Part shown: positions 30,681 through 39,626 of the stretch, one piece after another
How positions within the stretch are numbered: position 1 is the first letter of the stretch
Layout of the letters: each line of letters starts with the position of its first letter
Assembly (NCBI GenBank): GCA_963805325.1
Contig: CAWDTS010000016.1
Span: forward strand, 124,001 to 188,000
Direction of reading: 5' to 3'
DNA length: 64,000 bases
Origin: DASWJZ01 sp963805325
GTDB taxonomy: Bacteria; Pseudomonadota; Alphaproteobacteria; Rhizobiales; Afifellaceae
Notes under the pieces: generated by a model
What the model was told of the DNA's origin: nothing
Databases searched by the model: none
The model's input: the letters and a program-made list of their open reading frames with translations, nothing else
Made by a program: the position numbers and the translations under genes

Positions 30681-32318
30681 CTAGCCGCCTATGTCCGGGG
30701 CGATGTAGTCGACGATCTTGCGGGCGCTGAAGCGTGCGTCGAGCATGCCGTAGGTGGCGCGCCACGCCCGACCGAGCCGCGTCTCGATGAAGGCGTCGGC
30801 GATCGGCGGCGGGAAATCGCGCCTGAGCGCCGCCGCCGCGGCGGTCAACGCCAGTTGTTCGACAAGAAGCCGCGCCGATCCCTCGTCCTCCACAGCCACG
30901 CTCGCCGCGGCAAGGAGCACGTCGAGCGCCGCTTTCGAGCCCTGACCGAGTTCGCTGCCGATCGTCTTGATGACGTGCTCCAGCACGCCCTCGGCCTTCA
31001 GCGCCCGCACCACGTCGAGCGCCATGACGTTGCCGGAGCCTTCCCAGATGGCGTTGACCGGCGCCTCGCGATAAAGCCGCGGCAGCGCGCTTTCCTCCAC
31101 GTAGCCGTTGCCCCCGAGGCACTCCATCGCCTCGTAGAGGAAGGCCGGCGCGGTCTTGCATACCCAGTATTTCACCGTCGGCGTCATCAGCCGCACATAG
31201 GCCGCCTCCGACGGCTGGCTTTCCGCCATGTCGAACGCTTCCGCGAGCCGCAGCGAAAGCGCGAGCGTGCCGGCGAGATCGAGCGCCATGTCGGCGAGCA
31301 CGCGCGTCATCAGCGGCTGGTCGATCAGCGCCTTGCCGAAGACGGAGCGATGGCGGACGTGATGGACGGCCTCGGCAAAGCCGCTTCGCATCAGCCCCGT
31401 GCTTGCGACCGCGCAGTCGAGCCGCGTCAGCGTCACCATCTGGAGAATCGTCGCGACGCCCCGCCCCTCCTCGCCGACGCGCCACGCGCCAGCGCCGGCT
31501 AACTCGACCTCGGCTGACGCATTGGAACGGTTGCCGAGCTTGTCCTTCAGCCGTTCGAGCCTGATCGCGTTGACCGTGCCTTCGGGAAGGAAGCGCGGCA
31601 TCAGGAAACAGGTGAGCCCGCCCTTCGCCTGCGCGAGCACCAGGAAGGCGTCCGACATCGGGGCGGAGAAGAACCACTTGTGCCCGGTCAGCCGATAGAG
31701 GCCGTCGGCGCTGGGTTCGGCGCGCGTCGTGTTCGCGCGGACATCCGTGCCGCCCTGCTTCTCCGTCATCCCCATGCCGAGCGTCACGCCCCGCTTCTCC
31801 CCGGCCGGGCGGAAATTGCGGTCGTAGCTTCGCGAAAGGATGCGCGGCGCCCATTCGGCATAGAGATCGGGCGCGTGCCTGAGCGTCGCGAGCGACGCGT
31901 TGGTCATCGTCATCGGGCAGAGATGGCCGCACTCGGTTTCCGCCGTCAGGTAGAGCCTGACGGCGCGCGCCCGGTGCCGAAGCCCGGCCTCATCCGCATC
32001 CTGCCCGAAGGCGGAACTATGCAACCCGGCAAGCACCGAGCGCCGCATCAGCGCGTGATAGGCTGGGTGAAACATCACCTGGTCGATGCGCTGTCCCTTG
32101 GCGCCGTAGCGTTCGAGCTCCGGCGTCTGGCGATTGGCGAGGCGGGCGAAATCCCGCGCCTCATGGGTCCCCCAGAAGGCGCCGACGTCCGAGATGTCGG
32201 CCCGCACCGAATCGGGAAACCCCGACGCTGCGGCATTCACGAGCGGATCCGCCTCGAACAGGTTGACGCCGCCATAGGGCGGCGACTGGTTTACCACCGC
32301 GTGCGTTTCCCCGGTCAT
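30681..32318 (-). CDS. AidB-like acyl-CoA dehydrogenase
   Basis: 545 residues from the ATG at 32318. The sequence follows E. coli AidB: SPPYGGVNLFEADPLV near the start, AETECGHLCPMTMTNASLA, GMGMTEKQGGTDVRANTTRAEP (flavin-binding), HKWFFSAPMSDAFLVLAQA, LGNRSNAS, VKYWVCKTAPAFLYEAMECLGGNGYVEE and LPRLYREAPVNAIWEGSGNVMALD, with the catalytic acid in the last region. AidB binds DNA and has weak isovaleryl-CoA dehydrogenase activity in the Ada response. Divergent from pyrB; no Ada box was checked. Confidence 0.88.
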   Translation of the reverse strand: MTGETHAVVNQSPPYGGVNLFEADPLVNAAASGFPDSVRADISDVGAFWGTHEARDFARLANRQTPELERYGAKGQRIDQVMFHPAYHALMRRSVLAGLHSSAFGQDADEAGLRHRARAVRLYLTAETECGHLCPMTMTNASLATLRHAPDLYAEWAPRILSRSYDRNFRPAGEKRGVTLGMGMTEKQGGTDVRANTTRAEPSADGLYRLTGHKWFFSAPMSDAFLVLAQAKGGLTCFLMPRFLPEGTVNAIRLERLKDKLGNRSNASAEVELAGAGAWRVGEEGRGVATILQMVTLTRLDCAVASTGLMRSGFAEAVHHVRHRSVFGKALIDQPLMTRVLADMALDLAGTLALSLRLAEAFDMAESQPSEAAYVRLMTPTVKYWVCKTAPAFLYEAMECLGGNGYVEESALPRLYREAPVNAIWEGSGNVMALDVVRALKAEGVLEHVIKTIGSELGQGSKAALDVLLAAASVAVEDEGSARLLVEQLALTAAAAALRRDFPPPIADAFIETRLGRAWRATYGMLDARFSARKIVDYIAPDIGG

Positions 32319-32403
32319 CAAGCGTCTTTCTGTGCGCAAGGCCATCTATGGGCGCATTGCGCCGTTGCCCACGAGGCCCCCAAGCCCTATAGGGGCGACT
32401 TTA

Positions 32404-33375
32404 ATGGCTTCCGCGTTTCCGCACAGGCACCTTCTCGGGATCGAGGGCCTTTCCCCCCAGGATATCGCAATTCTTCTCGATTCGGCCGAGGGCGCGATCG
32501 ACGTTTCCCGCCAGATCGAGAAGAAGAAGGCGACGCTCCGCGGCCGCACGCAGATCAATCTCTTCTTCGAGGCCTCCACCCGCACCCAATCGTCCTTCGA
32601 GCTGGCCGGCAAAAGGCTCGGCGCCGACGTGATGAACATGGCGGTCAGCGCCTCCTCGGTGAAGAAGGGCGAAACGCTGATCGACACCGCGATGACACTG
32701 AACGCCATGCGGCCGGACATTCTCGTCGTCCGCCATCATGCCGCGGGCGCCGTCGCGCTTCTCGCCCAGAAGGTCGAGTGCGCCGTCATCAATGCCGGCG
32801 ACGGCGCGCACGAACACCCGACCCAGGCGCTGCTCGACGCGCTCACCATCCGCCGCCACAAGGGCACGCTCACCAATCTCGTCGTCGCGATCTGCGGCGA
32901 CGTCGCGCATTCGCGCGTGGCGCGCTCCAACATCCTGCTCCTTTCCGCCATGGGCGCGCGCATCCGCCTCGTCGCGCCCTCCACGCTGATCCCGACAGGG
33001 ATCGAGCGGCTCGGCGTTAAAGTCTTCACGTCGATGCGCGAGGGCCTCGCGGACGCCGACGTCGTGATGATGCTGCGCCTGCAGCGCGAGCGCATGAACG
33101 CTGCCTACGTGCCGAGCGTGCGCGAATACTTCCGTTTCTTCGGCCTCGACGCCGAGAAGCTCTCGTGGGCGAAGCCCGACGCGATCGTGATGCACCCCGG
33201 ACCGATGAACCGCGGCGTCGAGATCGATCCGCTGATCGCCGACGGCGTGCAAAGCGTCATCCGCGAGCAGGTGGAGATGGGAGTCGCCGTCAGGATGGCC
33301 GTGCTCGAAGCGCTCGGCGCGCATCTCCCGAACAATGTCGCGATGGACGCGCCGGCCCGCCTGAGCACGGTGTGA
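32404..33375 (+). CDS. pyrB: Aspartate carbamoyltransferase catalytic chain
   Basis: Second step of pyrimidine synthesis. 323 residues from ATG 32404. The carbamoyl-phosphate site is FFEASTRTQSSFELAGKRLG, then SVKKGETLIDTA, INAGDGAHEHPTQALLDALT, VAICGDVAHSRVARSN and VMHPGPMNRGVEID. Followed after two bases by the dihydroorotase-like gene, whose product in related bacteria assembles with PyrB into a dodecamer. Confidence 0.97.
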   Translation: MASAFPHRHLLGIEGLSPQDIAILLDSAEGAIDVSRQIEKKKATLRGRTQINLFFEASTRTQSSFELAGKRLGADVMNMAVSASSVKKGETLIDTAMTLNAMRPDILVVRHHAAGAVALLAQKVECAVINAGDGAHEHPTQALLDALTIRRHKGTLTNLVVAICGDVAHSRVARSNILLLSAMGARIRLVAPSTLIPTGIERLGVKVFTSMREGLADADVVMMLRLQRERMNAAYVPSVREYFRFFGLDAEKLSWAKPDAIVMHPGPMNRGVEIDPLIADGVQSVIREQVEMGVAVRMAVLEALGAHLPNNVAMDAPARLSTV

Positions 33376-33377
33376 AG

Positions 33378-34673
33378 ATGGACCGCCCCCTCTTCCTCAC
33401 GAACGCGCGGGTGGTCGATCCCTCGCGCGACCTCGACGAAGCGGGCGGCGTGATCGTCGCCGACGGCCGCATCGTCGTGTCGGGCGCAAGCGCCAGGAAT
33501 CAGGGCGCGCCGGAGGGCGCCGAGATTGTCGATTGCCACGGCGCGGTCGTCGCTCCGGGCCTCGTCGACATGCGCGTCTTCGTCGGCGAGCCGGGCGGCG
33601 AGCATCGCGAGACGCTTGAGACGGCGAGCCGCGCCGCGGCGGTCGGCGGCGTCACCGCGATCGTCACCATGCCCGACACCAACCCGATCATCGACGACCC
33701 GGCGCTGGTCGATTTCGTCTTCCGCCGGGCGCGCGACACGGCCGTCGTGCGCGTCTATCCGATGGCGGCGATGACGCGCGGGCTCTCCGGCCACGAGCTT
33801 TCGGAGTTCGGGCTCCTGAAGGAGGCTGGTGCAGTCGCCTTCACCGAAGGGCGCCGGTCGCTGAAAAGCGCCAAGGTGATGCGCAACGCCCTTACCTACG
33901 CGCGCGACTTCGATGCACTCGTCGTACATCACGTCGAGGACGACGATCTCTCGAACGGCGGGGTCATGAACGAAGGCGAGACCGCGACACGCCTCGGCCT
34001 TCCAGGCGTCCCGCGCGAAGCGGAGACGATCGTGCTCGACCGCGACATCCGCCTCGCGCGGCTGACCGGCGGTCGCTATCACGCCGCGCAGATCTCCTGC
34101 GAGCCGGCCGTCTCGACGCTCCGCCGCGCCAAGCTCATCGGCAACGGCGTCACGGCCGGCGCCGCGATCGCGCATCTCTCGCTGAACGAGAATGACATCG
34201 GCGCCTACCGCACCTTCTTCAAGATGTCGCCGCCGCTGCGCTCCGAGGACGATCGCCAGGCGCTTGTCGAGGCACTCGCCGACGGCACGATCGACGTCGT
34301 CTGCTCCGCGCACGACCCGCAGGACGTGGAAGGCAAGCGCCAACCCTTCGCCGAAGCGGCCGACGGCGCGGTCGGCCTGGAGACGATGCTCGCGGCGGGC
34401 CTCCGTCTCGTCCATTCAGGCGACGTGCCGTTGCTCCGCTTGATCGACGCCATGAGCACCAAGCCCGCAAAACTCCTTGGCCTCGATGCGGGAACGCTCG
34501 CGCCCGGTGCGCCAGCCGATCTGATCGTCGTCGATCTCGACCGCCCGTGGATCGTGCGCGAGGAGGAATTGCAGTCGCGCTCCAGGAACACGGCGTTCGA
34601 AGGCGCGCGCATGACCGGCAAGGTCATGCGAACGATTGTGGCCGGCCGCACGGTTTACGAATACGCTGGTTGA
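33378..34673 (+). CDS. pyrC: Dihydroorotase-like PyrC' lacking metal ligands
   Basis: 431 residues of the cyclic amidohydrolase fold: VDCHGAVVAPGLVDMRVFVGEPGGEH, then GGVTAIVTMPDTNP, YHAAQISCEPAV and DVVCSAHDPQDVEGKRQPF. In active dihydroorotases the first site reads DxHxHxREPG with two metal-binding histidines; here they are Arg66 and Phe68, and the later DHAPH segment is SAHDPQ. This is the non-catalytic PyrC'/PyrX type that is needed structurally for ATCase in several proteobacteria. An active dihydroorotase must then be elsewhere. Starts two bases after pyrB. Confidence 0.92.
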   Translation: MDRPLFLTNARVVDPSRDLDEAGGVIVADGRIVVSGASARNQGAPEGAEIVDCHGAVVAPGLVDMRVFVGEPGGEHRETLETASRAAAVGGVTAIVTMPDTNPIIDDPALVDFVFRRARDTAVVRVYPMAAMTRGLSGHELSEFGLLKEAGAVAFTEGRRSLKSAKVMRNALTYARDFDALVVHHVEDDDLSNGGVMNEGETATRLGLPGVPREAETIVLDRDIRLARLTGGRYHAAQISCEPAVSTLRRAKLIGNGVTAGAAIAHLSLNENDIGAYRTFFKMSPPLRSEDDRQALVEALADGTIDVVCSAHDPQDVEGKRQPFAEAADGAVGLETMLAAGLRLVHSGDVPLLRLIDAMSTKPAKLLGLDAGTLAPGAPADLIVVDLDRPWIVREEELQSRSRNTAFEGARMTGKVMRTIVAGRTVYEYAG

Positions 34674-34713
34674 GCCCTTTGGCGCGTAACGCCTTCCCGT
34701 TAGGATGACGCTC

Positions 34714-35298
34714 ATGACCTGGGGCACCCTCGCCGCTCTCCTGATCGGCTATCTTCTCGGCTCGATCCCGTTCGGGTTACTGCTCACCCGCTCCGCGGGG
34801 CTCGGTGACATCCGCTCGATCGGCTCCGGCAATATCGGCGCGACCAATGTGCTACGCACCGGCAACAAGGGCCTTGCCGCCGCGACCCTCCTTCTCGATG
34901 GGCTGAAGGGCACGCTTGCCGTTCTGATCTGCTGGCGCTTTGGGCTTTACGGCGCGCTTGCCGCGGCGCTCGGCGCCTATCTCGGCCATTGCTTCCCGGT
35001 CTGGCTCAGGTTCAAGGGCGGCAAGGGCGTCGCGACGTTCCTCGGCGTACTGCTCGGCCTGCACTGGCCGACCATGGTGCTGACAGCGCTGATCTGGCTC
35101 GGTGTCGCGGCGGCCAAGCGCTACTCGTCGCTCGCCGCGCTCACCGCGAGCGTCTGCGCGCCGGTCATTCTCGTGTTCTTCGGGCGTTACGAGACGGCCG
35201 TTCTCTGTGCCGTCCTGACAGCGATCATCTGGGTCCGCCACAAGGCAAACATCGAGCGGCTCGTCTCCGGCAAGGAGTCTCGCATCGGCGCCAGGTGA
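34714..35298 (+). CDS. plsY: Acyl-phosphate:glycerol-3-phosphate acyltransferase
   Basis: Membrane enzyme making lysophosphatidic acid from acyl phosphate made by PlsX. Start at ATG 34714, preceded by AGGATG; an ATG at 34705 would lie too close to that AGGA. 194 residues, about five helices. Motifs IGSGNIGATNVLRTG, FKGGKGVATFLGVLLG and a late VRHKANIERL match PlsY motifs 1-3. Ends seven bases before the convergent radical SAM gene. Confidence 0.95.
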   Translation: MTWGTLAALLIGYLLGSIPFGLLLTRSAGLGDIRSIGSGNIGATNVLRTGNKGLAAATLLLDGLKGTLAVLICWRFGLYGALAAALGAYLGHCFPVWLRFKGGKGVATFLGVLLGLHWPTMVLTALIWLGVAAAKRYSSLAALTASVCAPVILVFFGRYETAVLCAVLTAIIWVRHKANIERLVSGKESRIGAR

Positions 35299-35305
35299 CG
35301 GCAGA

Positions 35306-37048
35306 TCACTCGGCCGCTTCCACTGCCTCGTGCTCGTGCTTAGGAGCGCCGTGGGTCTTCGGAATCTTGTCGGCAAACACCTGAACGAAGTGCGGCATCG
35401 CCTCCTCCGCGGAAGGCGGCGTCAACGCTTCGTCCACATAGCGCGCCGAGGCCGGATCTTCGAGCACGCGCCGCGCGATCGCGTGATAACGGCGATAGAG
35501 CCGATGCCATTCAAGCGCCGCCGTTGCGAATTCCAGCGCCCGGCGTGGATAGAAGATAAGTGGGCTCTCGACCGGCAGGCCGTGCCGGCGCTGGCTCCTC
35601 ACCTTGCGGCGCACGATTCCGAATTGAAGCGGGTGCACTCTCTCGATGCGTGTTGAGCCGGAGAAGACAATAAGCGCCTCAGTGATCTTCTTGGTGCTGA
35701 TGCCGCTCGCAACACCGCGCTTGAGGATCGTCTCCACGTGCTCGTCCGTGTAGTAAATCTTCCACGCGTCAAGGTAGATGCCTTCCCATTCCTCCTTCGA
35801 CATGACTGGATGTGCGGTCAGCACATGCTCGAGGTCGTACTTGTTCATGTCTGGGTCCATCGCGACGCCCTTCGACAGGAGCGTCTTGTGGTCCTCGGAG
35901 CCGGGCAGCGGCGTCAGGCAGAAGAACTCCAGGATGTCGATCGGGAGCTCTTTCTTGATGATCTCGATGTCGCGGCGGATCGATTGCGGCGTGTCGGTCG
36001 GGAAACCGAGGATGTAACCGGCCCAGGTCATCACCTTGGCCCGCTTCCACGCCTGCAGCATCTCGCGGTATTCCCAGATCTTGTTCTGCCGCTTCTTCGT
36101 CCCCATCAGCGACTCGGGATTGATGTTCTCAAGCCCGATGAAGACCATGTTGCAGCCCGCCCGCGCGGCTTTCTCGATGAAGCCGGGGATGCGATGGCAG
36201 AGCGTGTCGACCTGCAGGAGCAGGCGGATGTTGAGACCGTCGCGCTCTCTGAGAGAGATCAGCCGATCGAGGATCGGCTCCCAGTTCTTGTTGCGCGCGA
36301 AGTTATCGTCGGTGACGAAGAAGCGCTTGATACCTTGCGCCACATTGGCGCGCACGATCGCTTCGACATCGTCCGGCGTGCGGTAGCGCGACTTGCGTCC
36401 CTGCACGTTGATGATGGTGCAGAATGAGCATTGGAACGGGCAGCCGCGACCCGCATCGAAGCTCGTGTAGTGGCCGGCGATGCGCGTCACGACCTCGCGC
36501 GGCAGGATCGGAAACGTCGCGGCGGCCATGCCCGGAAGATCGTGAAGGAAGTTGTAGATCGGCTTCGCGGCGCCCGCATCAATGTCGCGGAGAAGCTCGG
36601 ACATCCGCCCTTCGGTCTCGCCGGCATAGAGCACCGCGCCGAGCGCCGACGCTTCCTTGATGTCGGCTGGGAGTTCCGGCAGCATTGAGATGCAGCCCGA
36701 TACATGGAAGCCGCCGATGACCACGGGAATACCCGCGGCGCGGAACTGCCGCGTCAGGTCGACGGCGCGCGGAAACTGGTTTGACTGGACGCCGACCAGC
36801 CCGACGAAACCGCCGCCGGCCGCCTTGATCCGCCCGATCGCCCCCTGCACGTCGATGATGGTGTTGCACTCGTCATAGGCCTCGACCTCGATCGCGACAT
36901 CCTGGCCGAGGACGTGTTCGCTCGCGCATTCCTGGATAAGACCATGAACGCTCGCGAGGCTGTTCGACGGAATCGTCGAGCGCAGCCACTGAATGACATA
37001 GCCGTCATCGTCGTAGTGCGACGGCTTGATCAAGATGACCCGAAACAC
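35306..37048 (-). CDS. B12-binding radical SAM protein of unknown function
   Basis: About 580 residues from GTG 37048; a TTG at 37087 would add 13 residues that are not typical. N-terminal part VILIKPSHYDDDGYVIQWLRSTIPSNSL with IGGFHVSGCISMLPELP resembles a cobalamin-binding domain. The radical SAM cluster motif is DAGRGCPFQCSFCTI (CxxxCxxC). Further core pieces are FVTDDNFARNKNWEPIL, GLENINPESL and YILGFPTDTPQSI. Some family members methylate unactivated carbons. It lies between plsY and the disrupted dprA, where many relatives have dprA immediately after plsY, so it may have moved in. No product can be assigned. Confidence 0.85.
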   Translation of the reverse strand: MFRVILIKPSHYDDDGYVIQWLRSTIPSNSLASVHGLIQECASEHVLGQDVAIEVEAYDECNTIIDVQGAIGRIKAAGGGFVGLVGVQSNQFPRAVDLTRQFRAAGIPVVIGGFHVSGCISMLPELPADIKEASALGAVLYAGETEGRMSELLRDIDAGAAKPIYNFLHDLPGMAAATFPILPREVVTRIAGHYTSFDAGRGCPFQCSFCTIINVQGRKSRYRTPDDVEAIVRANVAQGIKRFFVTDDNFARNKNWEPILDRLISLRERDGLNIRLLLQVDTLCHRIPGFIEKAARAGCNMVFIGLENINPESLMGTKKRQNKIWEYREMLQAWKRAKVMTWAGYILGFPTDTPQSIRRDIEIIKKELPIDILEFFCLTPLPGSEDHKTLLSKGVAMDPDMNKYDLEHVLTAHPVMSKEEWEGIYLDAWKIYYTDEHVETILKRGVASGISTKKITEALIVFSGSTRIERVHPLQFGIVRRKVRSQRRHGLPVESPLIFYPRRALEFATAALEWHRLYRRYHAIARRVLEDPASARYVDEALTPPSAEEAMPHFVQVFADKIPKTHGAPKHEHEAVEAAE

Positions 37049-37213
37049 GCGCGTGATTTGCGTCCCCCCCGGCGCCAATCGGGCCAAGATCCACTCATAG
37101 CGCCACCGCTTGCCTGCAATCCAGCCAAATGCGACCGGCAGGACCGGATTTCTGAAGCTTGCGGCATCCGGTCCCGTTCGTCATGGTTTTGGCGGGCGGT
37201 CGGGAGAAGCGTT

Positions 37214-37302
37214 TTGGGCATCGAGCCTGGGGGCGTCGCGTTGACAGACGAACAGCGGCTTGCGTCGCTCCGCCTGATCCGCAGCGACAATGTCGGGCCG
37301 GC
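37214..37302 (+). pseudogene. dprA: dprA, 5' part (disrupted by mobile element)
   Basis: Encodes ...ALTDEQRLASLRLIRSDNVGPA, the N-terminus of DNA-processing protein DprA, which loads RecA on incoming single-stranded DNA in transformation. TTG at 37214 with GGGAG seven bases upstream or TTG at 37241 could start translation. The reading frame runs into the left inverted repeat of the IS1595-type element at 37303. The remainder is at 41985-43033. Without the element the protein reads NVGPATYRGLISHFGSA across the junction. Confidence 0.85.
37295..37302. repeat. Target site duplication, left copy
   Basis: GGGCCGGC directly before the left terminal repeat; the identical eight bases recur at 41985-41992. 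Eight-bp duplications are the rule in the IS1595 family. Confidence 0.9.
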
Positions 37303-37327
37303 CGGCATTCGGGCGCAGATGCACCAA
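37303..37327 (+). repeat. Left terminal inverted repeat of the element
   Basis: Begins CGGCATTCGGGCGCAG and ends GATGCACCAA; the reverse complement is found without mismatch at 41960-41984. Confidence 0.92.
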
Positions 37328-37868
37328 GCCAGCTAACTGGTGGAAAGGCGAGCAAATGACTCGCCTCCCGGTAGTGACGGGCGCAAGCTATCGCGTATGC
37401 GGGACTATTGGCATCGAGTGCACTTGCGCGCCTTCGGCGGGGCCGCAGAAGCGCTCGGCCTTGAATCGCGGGATAAGCTCGTGATCAAGGCTGTGGTTAT
37501 CGTTGCGATATTGCTCGCGCTGACGTTTTGGGGCTCAACAGATGCGTCGCGAGACGAGATTGTCGTGCGGTTAGCAATTGGCGCAATCGTCGTTTTGCTC
37601 TTTCCGTTTTTCTACCTTTGGAAAGCAGCTGAAGCGCCCGCTGAGATAGAGCGCGAAGCGCAGGAAGCTCACGATAAGGCGATACGGGACGCCGCCGATC
37701 GAATATCCGGCCTTGAAACGCAAATTATTCGGCTGGAATCCGTGGCCCCGAAGCTTGAATGTCACATTAATGGATGTGCTTGGGGCGGAGAGAGTGACAT
37801 TCCGGATGTCTCCGCGATGATCATATTTGTATCAATTTCTAATCTTGGATCAATGCCAAGCATCGCTA

Positions 37869-39045
37869 GTCGTCTGGAACGAAAGTACGTGACATTGTAG
37901 GATGCGCTATTGTTGATGAGGAGCGCAGCAATGGCGAACGCAACGGGCCGACCGACGGCGCCTCTGGTTCTGCACTCGGAAGAGCGCGACTATCTGGAAC
38001 GGCAGGTACGCCGACGTCGTATCGCGCGATCGATGTCCGAGCGCTGCCGGATTATCCTGCGCTGCGCCGACGGCATCCCCAGCAAGGTCGTCGCGGCTGA
38101 ACTCGGCGTGCATGAGCACACAGTCGGCAAGTGGCGGCGCCGCTTCGTCAAGGATCGCATCGAGGGCCTGCTGGAGGAAGCACGACCGGGCAGGCCCCGG
38201 ACAATCGACGACGATCAGGTCGCCGCGGTGATCGAGCGGACTCTGCGCTCCACGCCAAGCGATGCGACACACTGGTCGATCCGCTCGATGGCTGGGGCGA
38301 CCGGCTTCTCGCATACGACGATCCGCCGGATCTGGACAGCCTTCGGGCTGCAGCCGCATCGCTCGGAGACGTTCAAACTGTCCAGCGACCCATTGTTCGT
38401 CGATAAAGTGCGCGACATCGTTGGGCTCTACCTGTCGCCTCCCAATCGGGCGCTGGTGCTCAGCGTGGACGAGAAGAGCCAGATCCAGGCGCTCGACCGC
38501 GAACAACCTGTGCTGCCGATGATGCCTGGCATGCCGGAGCGCCGGACACATAGCTATATCCGGCACGGCACGACCTCGCTGTTCGCAGCGCTCGATGTCG
38601 CCTCGGGCTTCGTCATCGGCAAATGCTACAAGCGGCACCGGGCCACCGAGTTCCTGGACTTCCTGAAGCAGATCGACGCCAGGGTTCCGCCGGAGCTCGA
38701 CGTCCACATCATCATGGACAATTACGCCACCCATAAAACCGCGCTGGTCAGGTCATGGCTGGCGCGTCGATCCCGCTACCATGTCCACTTCACCCCGACG
38801 TCAGCTTCGTGGATCAACCAGGTCGAACGCTGGTTCGCCGAACTGACCCGGAAGCAGTTGCGGCGCGGCGTCCACACCTCAACAGACCAGCTCGAAAGCG
38901 ATATCCGCAACTTCATCGAGCGTCACAACGAGAACCCGAGGCCCTATCGGTGGACCAAGTCCGCCGATGAGATTCTCTCTTCCGTTAGACGCTTCTGCCA
39001 GAAGGCCGATCAGACTTTATGCGGCGAACTTTAAATTCACCTGAC
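37869..39045 (+). mobile_element. IS630-family insertion sequence
   Basis: 1177 bp flanked by TA at 37867-37868 and 39046-39047, the TA duplication typical of IS630/Tc1. The ends are imperfect inverted repeats: GTCGTCTGGAACGAAAG at the left and the reverse complement of the right end GTCAGGTGAATTTAAAG share about two thirds of positions. It contains one complete transposase gene and lies in a cargo gene of the larger element. Confidence 0.88.
37931..39034 (+). CDS. IS630 family transposase
   Basis: 367 residues, starting at ATG 37931 with GAGGAG seven bases upstream. The N-terminal helix-turn-helix (SERCRIILRCADGIPSKVVAAELGVHEHTVGKWRRRFV) and the region RTIDDDQVAAVIERTLR... SIRSMAGATGFSHTTIRRIW are followed by a DDE domain: LSVDEKSQIQALDR, IIMDNYATHKT and the Glu in SWINQVERWFAELT. 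All three acidic residues are present, so it may be active. Confidence 0.93.
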   Translation: MANATGRPTAPLVLHSEERDYLERQVRRRRIARSMSERCRIILRCADGIPSKVVAAELGVHEHTVGKWRRRFVKDRIEGLLEEARPGRPRTIDDDQVAAVIERTLRSTPSDATHWSIRSMAGATGFSHTTIRRIWTAFGLQPHRSETFKLSSDPLFVDKVRDIVGLYLSPPNRALVLSVDEKSQIQALDREQPVLPMMPGMPERRTHSYIRHGTTSLFAALDVASGFVIGKCYKRHRATEFLDFLKQIDARVPPELDVHIIMDNYATHKTALVRSWLARRSRYHVHFTPTSASWINQVERWFAELTRKQLRRGVHTSTDQLESDIRNFIERHNENPRPYRWTKSADEILSSVRRFCQKADQTLCGEL

Positions 39046-39386
39046 TAGGAATTTTCGTATCGCATTAAAATTAAAGAATGACGTTTATAACGCGAACCTG
39101 ACTTACATGAAAGATGTCACTATACAGGCATCTCCTGACCATCCAAAAGCACGCCTCACTGAAAAGAATGCTATTTTCGATATTGCCGCGTCGCCGATCG
39201 CGCAGGGCGCGATGGCTCAAGGATATGCGCTCGCATTCTTTCCAAAGTCTATTTTGAACGATAGCGCAATAGGCGGAACGGCAACACTAAGCTTTGAAGA
39301 CATCTGCGGGAATCAATACACGGCCGATCAGGTTTTGGAAGATGTCAGGGATCGCGTCTACCTGCCCGGAATGGAGATGATTGATC

Positions 39387-39611
39387 CTAATCCAGACGAA
39401 CCTCCTTCACCCCAATCGCTTCGAGACACTGCATAAAGAACACCGCTGAGAATCCTCCGCGCGCCACCTTGTTGCGGATGTTGACGGCGCTGTCCTTCAC
39501 GCTGATCTCCGCCAGTCTCTCCGCTAGCTGCTCATAGGTCATTCCTCGCCGGGTCATCTCCGCCCGCAGGATGCCCTTGACCAAGTTGACCCAGCGGTCC
39601 TCACTTTTCAT
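39387..39611 (-). CDS. DUF6471 domain protein (HTH-like)
   Basis: 74 residues from ATG 39611: MKSEDRWVNLVKGILRAEM, TYEQLAERLAEI, NIRNKVARGGFSAVFFMQCLEAIG. The spacing and residues resemble a Cro/C1-type helix-turn-helix. It is divergent from the IS1595 transposase, with a 101-bp intergene containing repeated GTTACG motifs. This suggests a repressor of transposition and of itself; that is inference. DUF6471 genes are common cargo in rhizobial elements by my recollection, not by search. Confidence 0.75.
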   Translation of the reverse strand: MKSEDRWVNLVKGILRAEMTRRGMTYEQLAERLAEISVKDSAVNIRNKVARGGFSAVFFMQCLEAIGVKEVRLD

Positions 39612-39626
39612 GGCGCTCTCCGAATC

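Larger units (their letters stand above)
37397..39436 (+). pseudogene. Cargo membrane/coiled-coil protein, interrupted by IS630
   Basis: Unrecognised family. The 5' part (start ATG 37397, possibly GTG 37340) encodes two hydrophobic segments (VIKAVVIVAILLALTFW and VVRLAIGAIVVLLFPFFYLW) and then a coiled coil, EAPAEIEREAQEAHDKAIRD. It stops at 37868 in an IS630 insertion. The 3' part resumes at 39046 as RNFRIALKLKNDVYNANLTYMKD, ending DEPPSP at 39436. Removing 1179 bases (393 codons: one TA plus the IS630) restores one reading frame with ...SMPSIARNFRIALK, proof that these are two halves of one gene. The 3' end overlaps the DUF6471 gene by about 50 bases. Confidence 0.78.

Noticed and set aside
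30580..31932. Upstream extension of the GGDEF protein
   Set aside because: It overlaps the acyl-CoA dehydrogenase in another frame and has shadow composition; the GAGG-preceded ATG at 30579 is clear.
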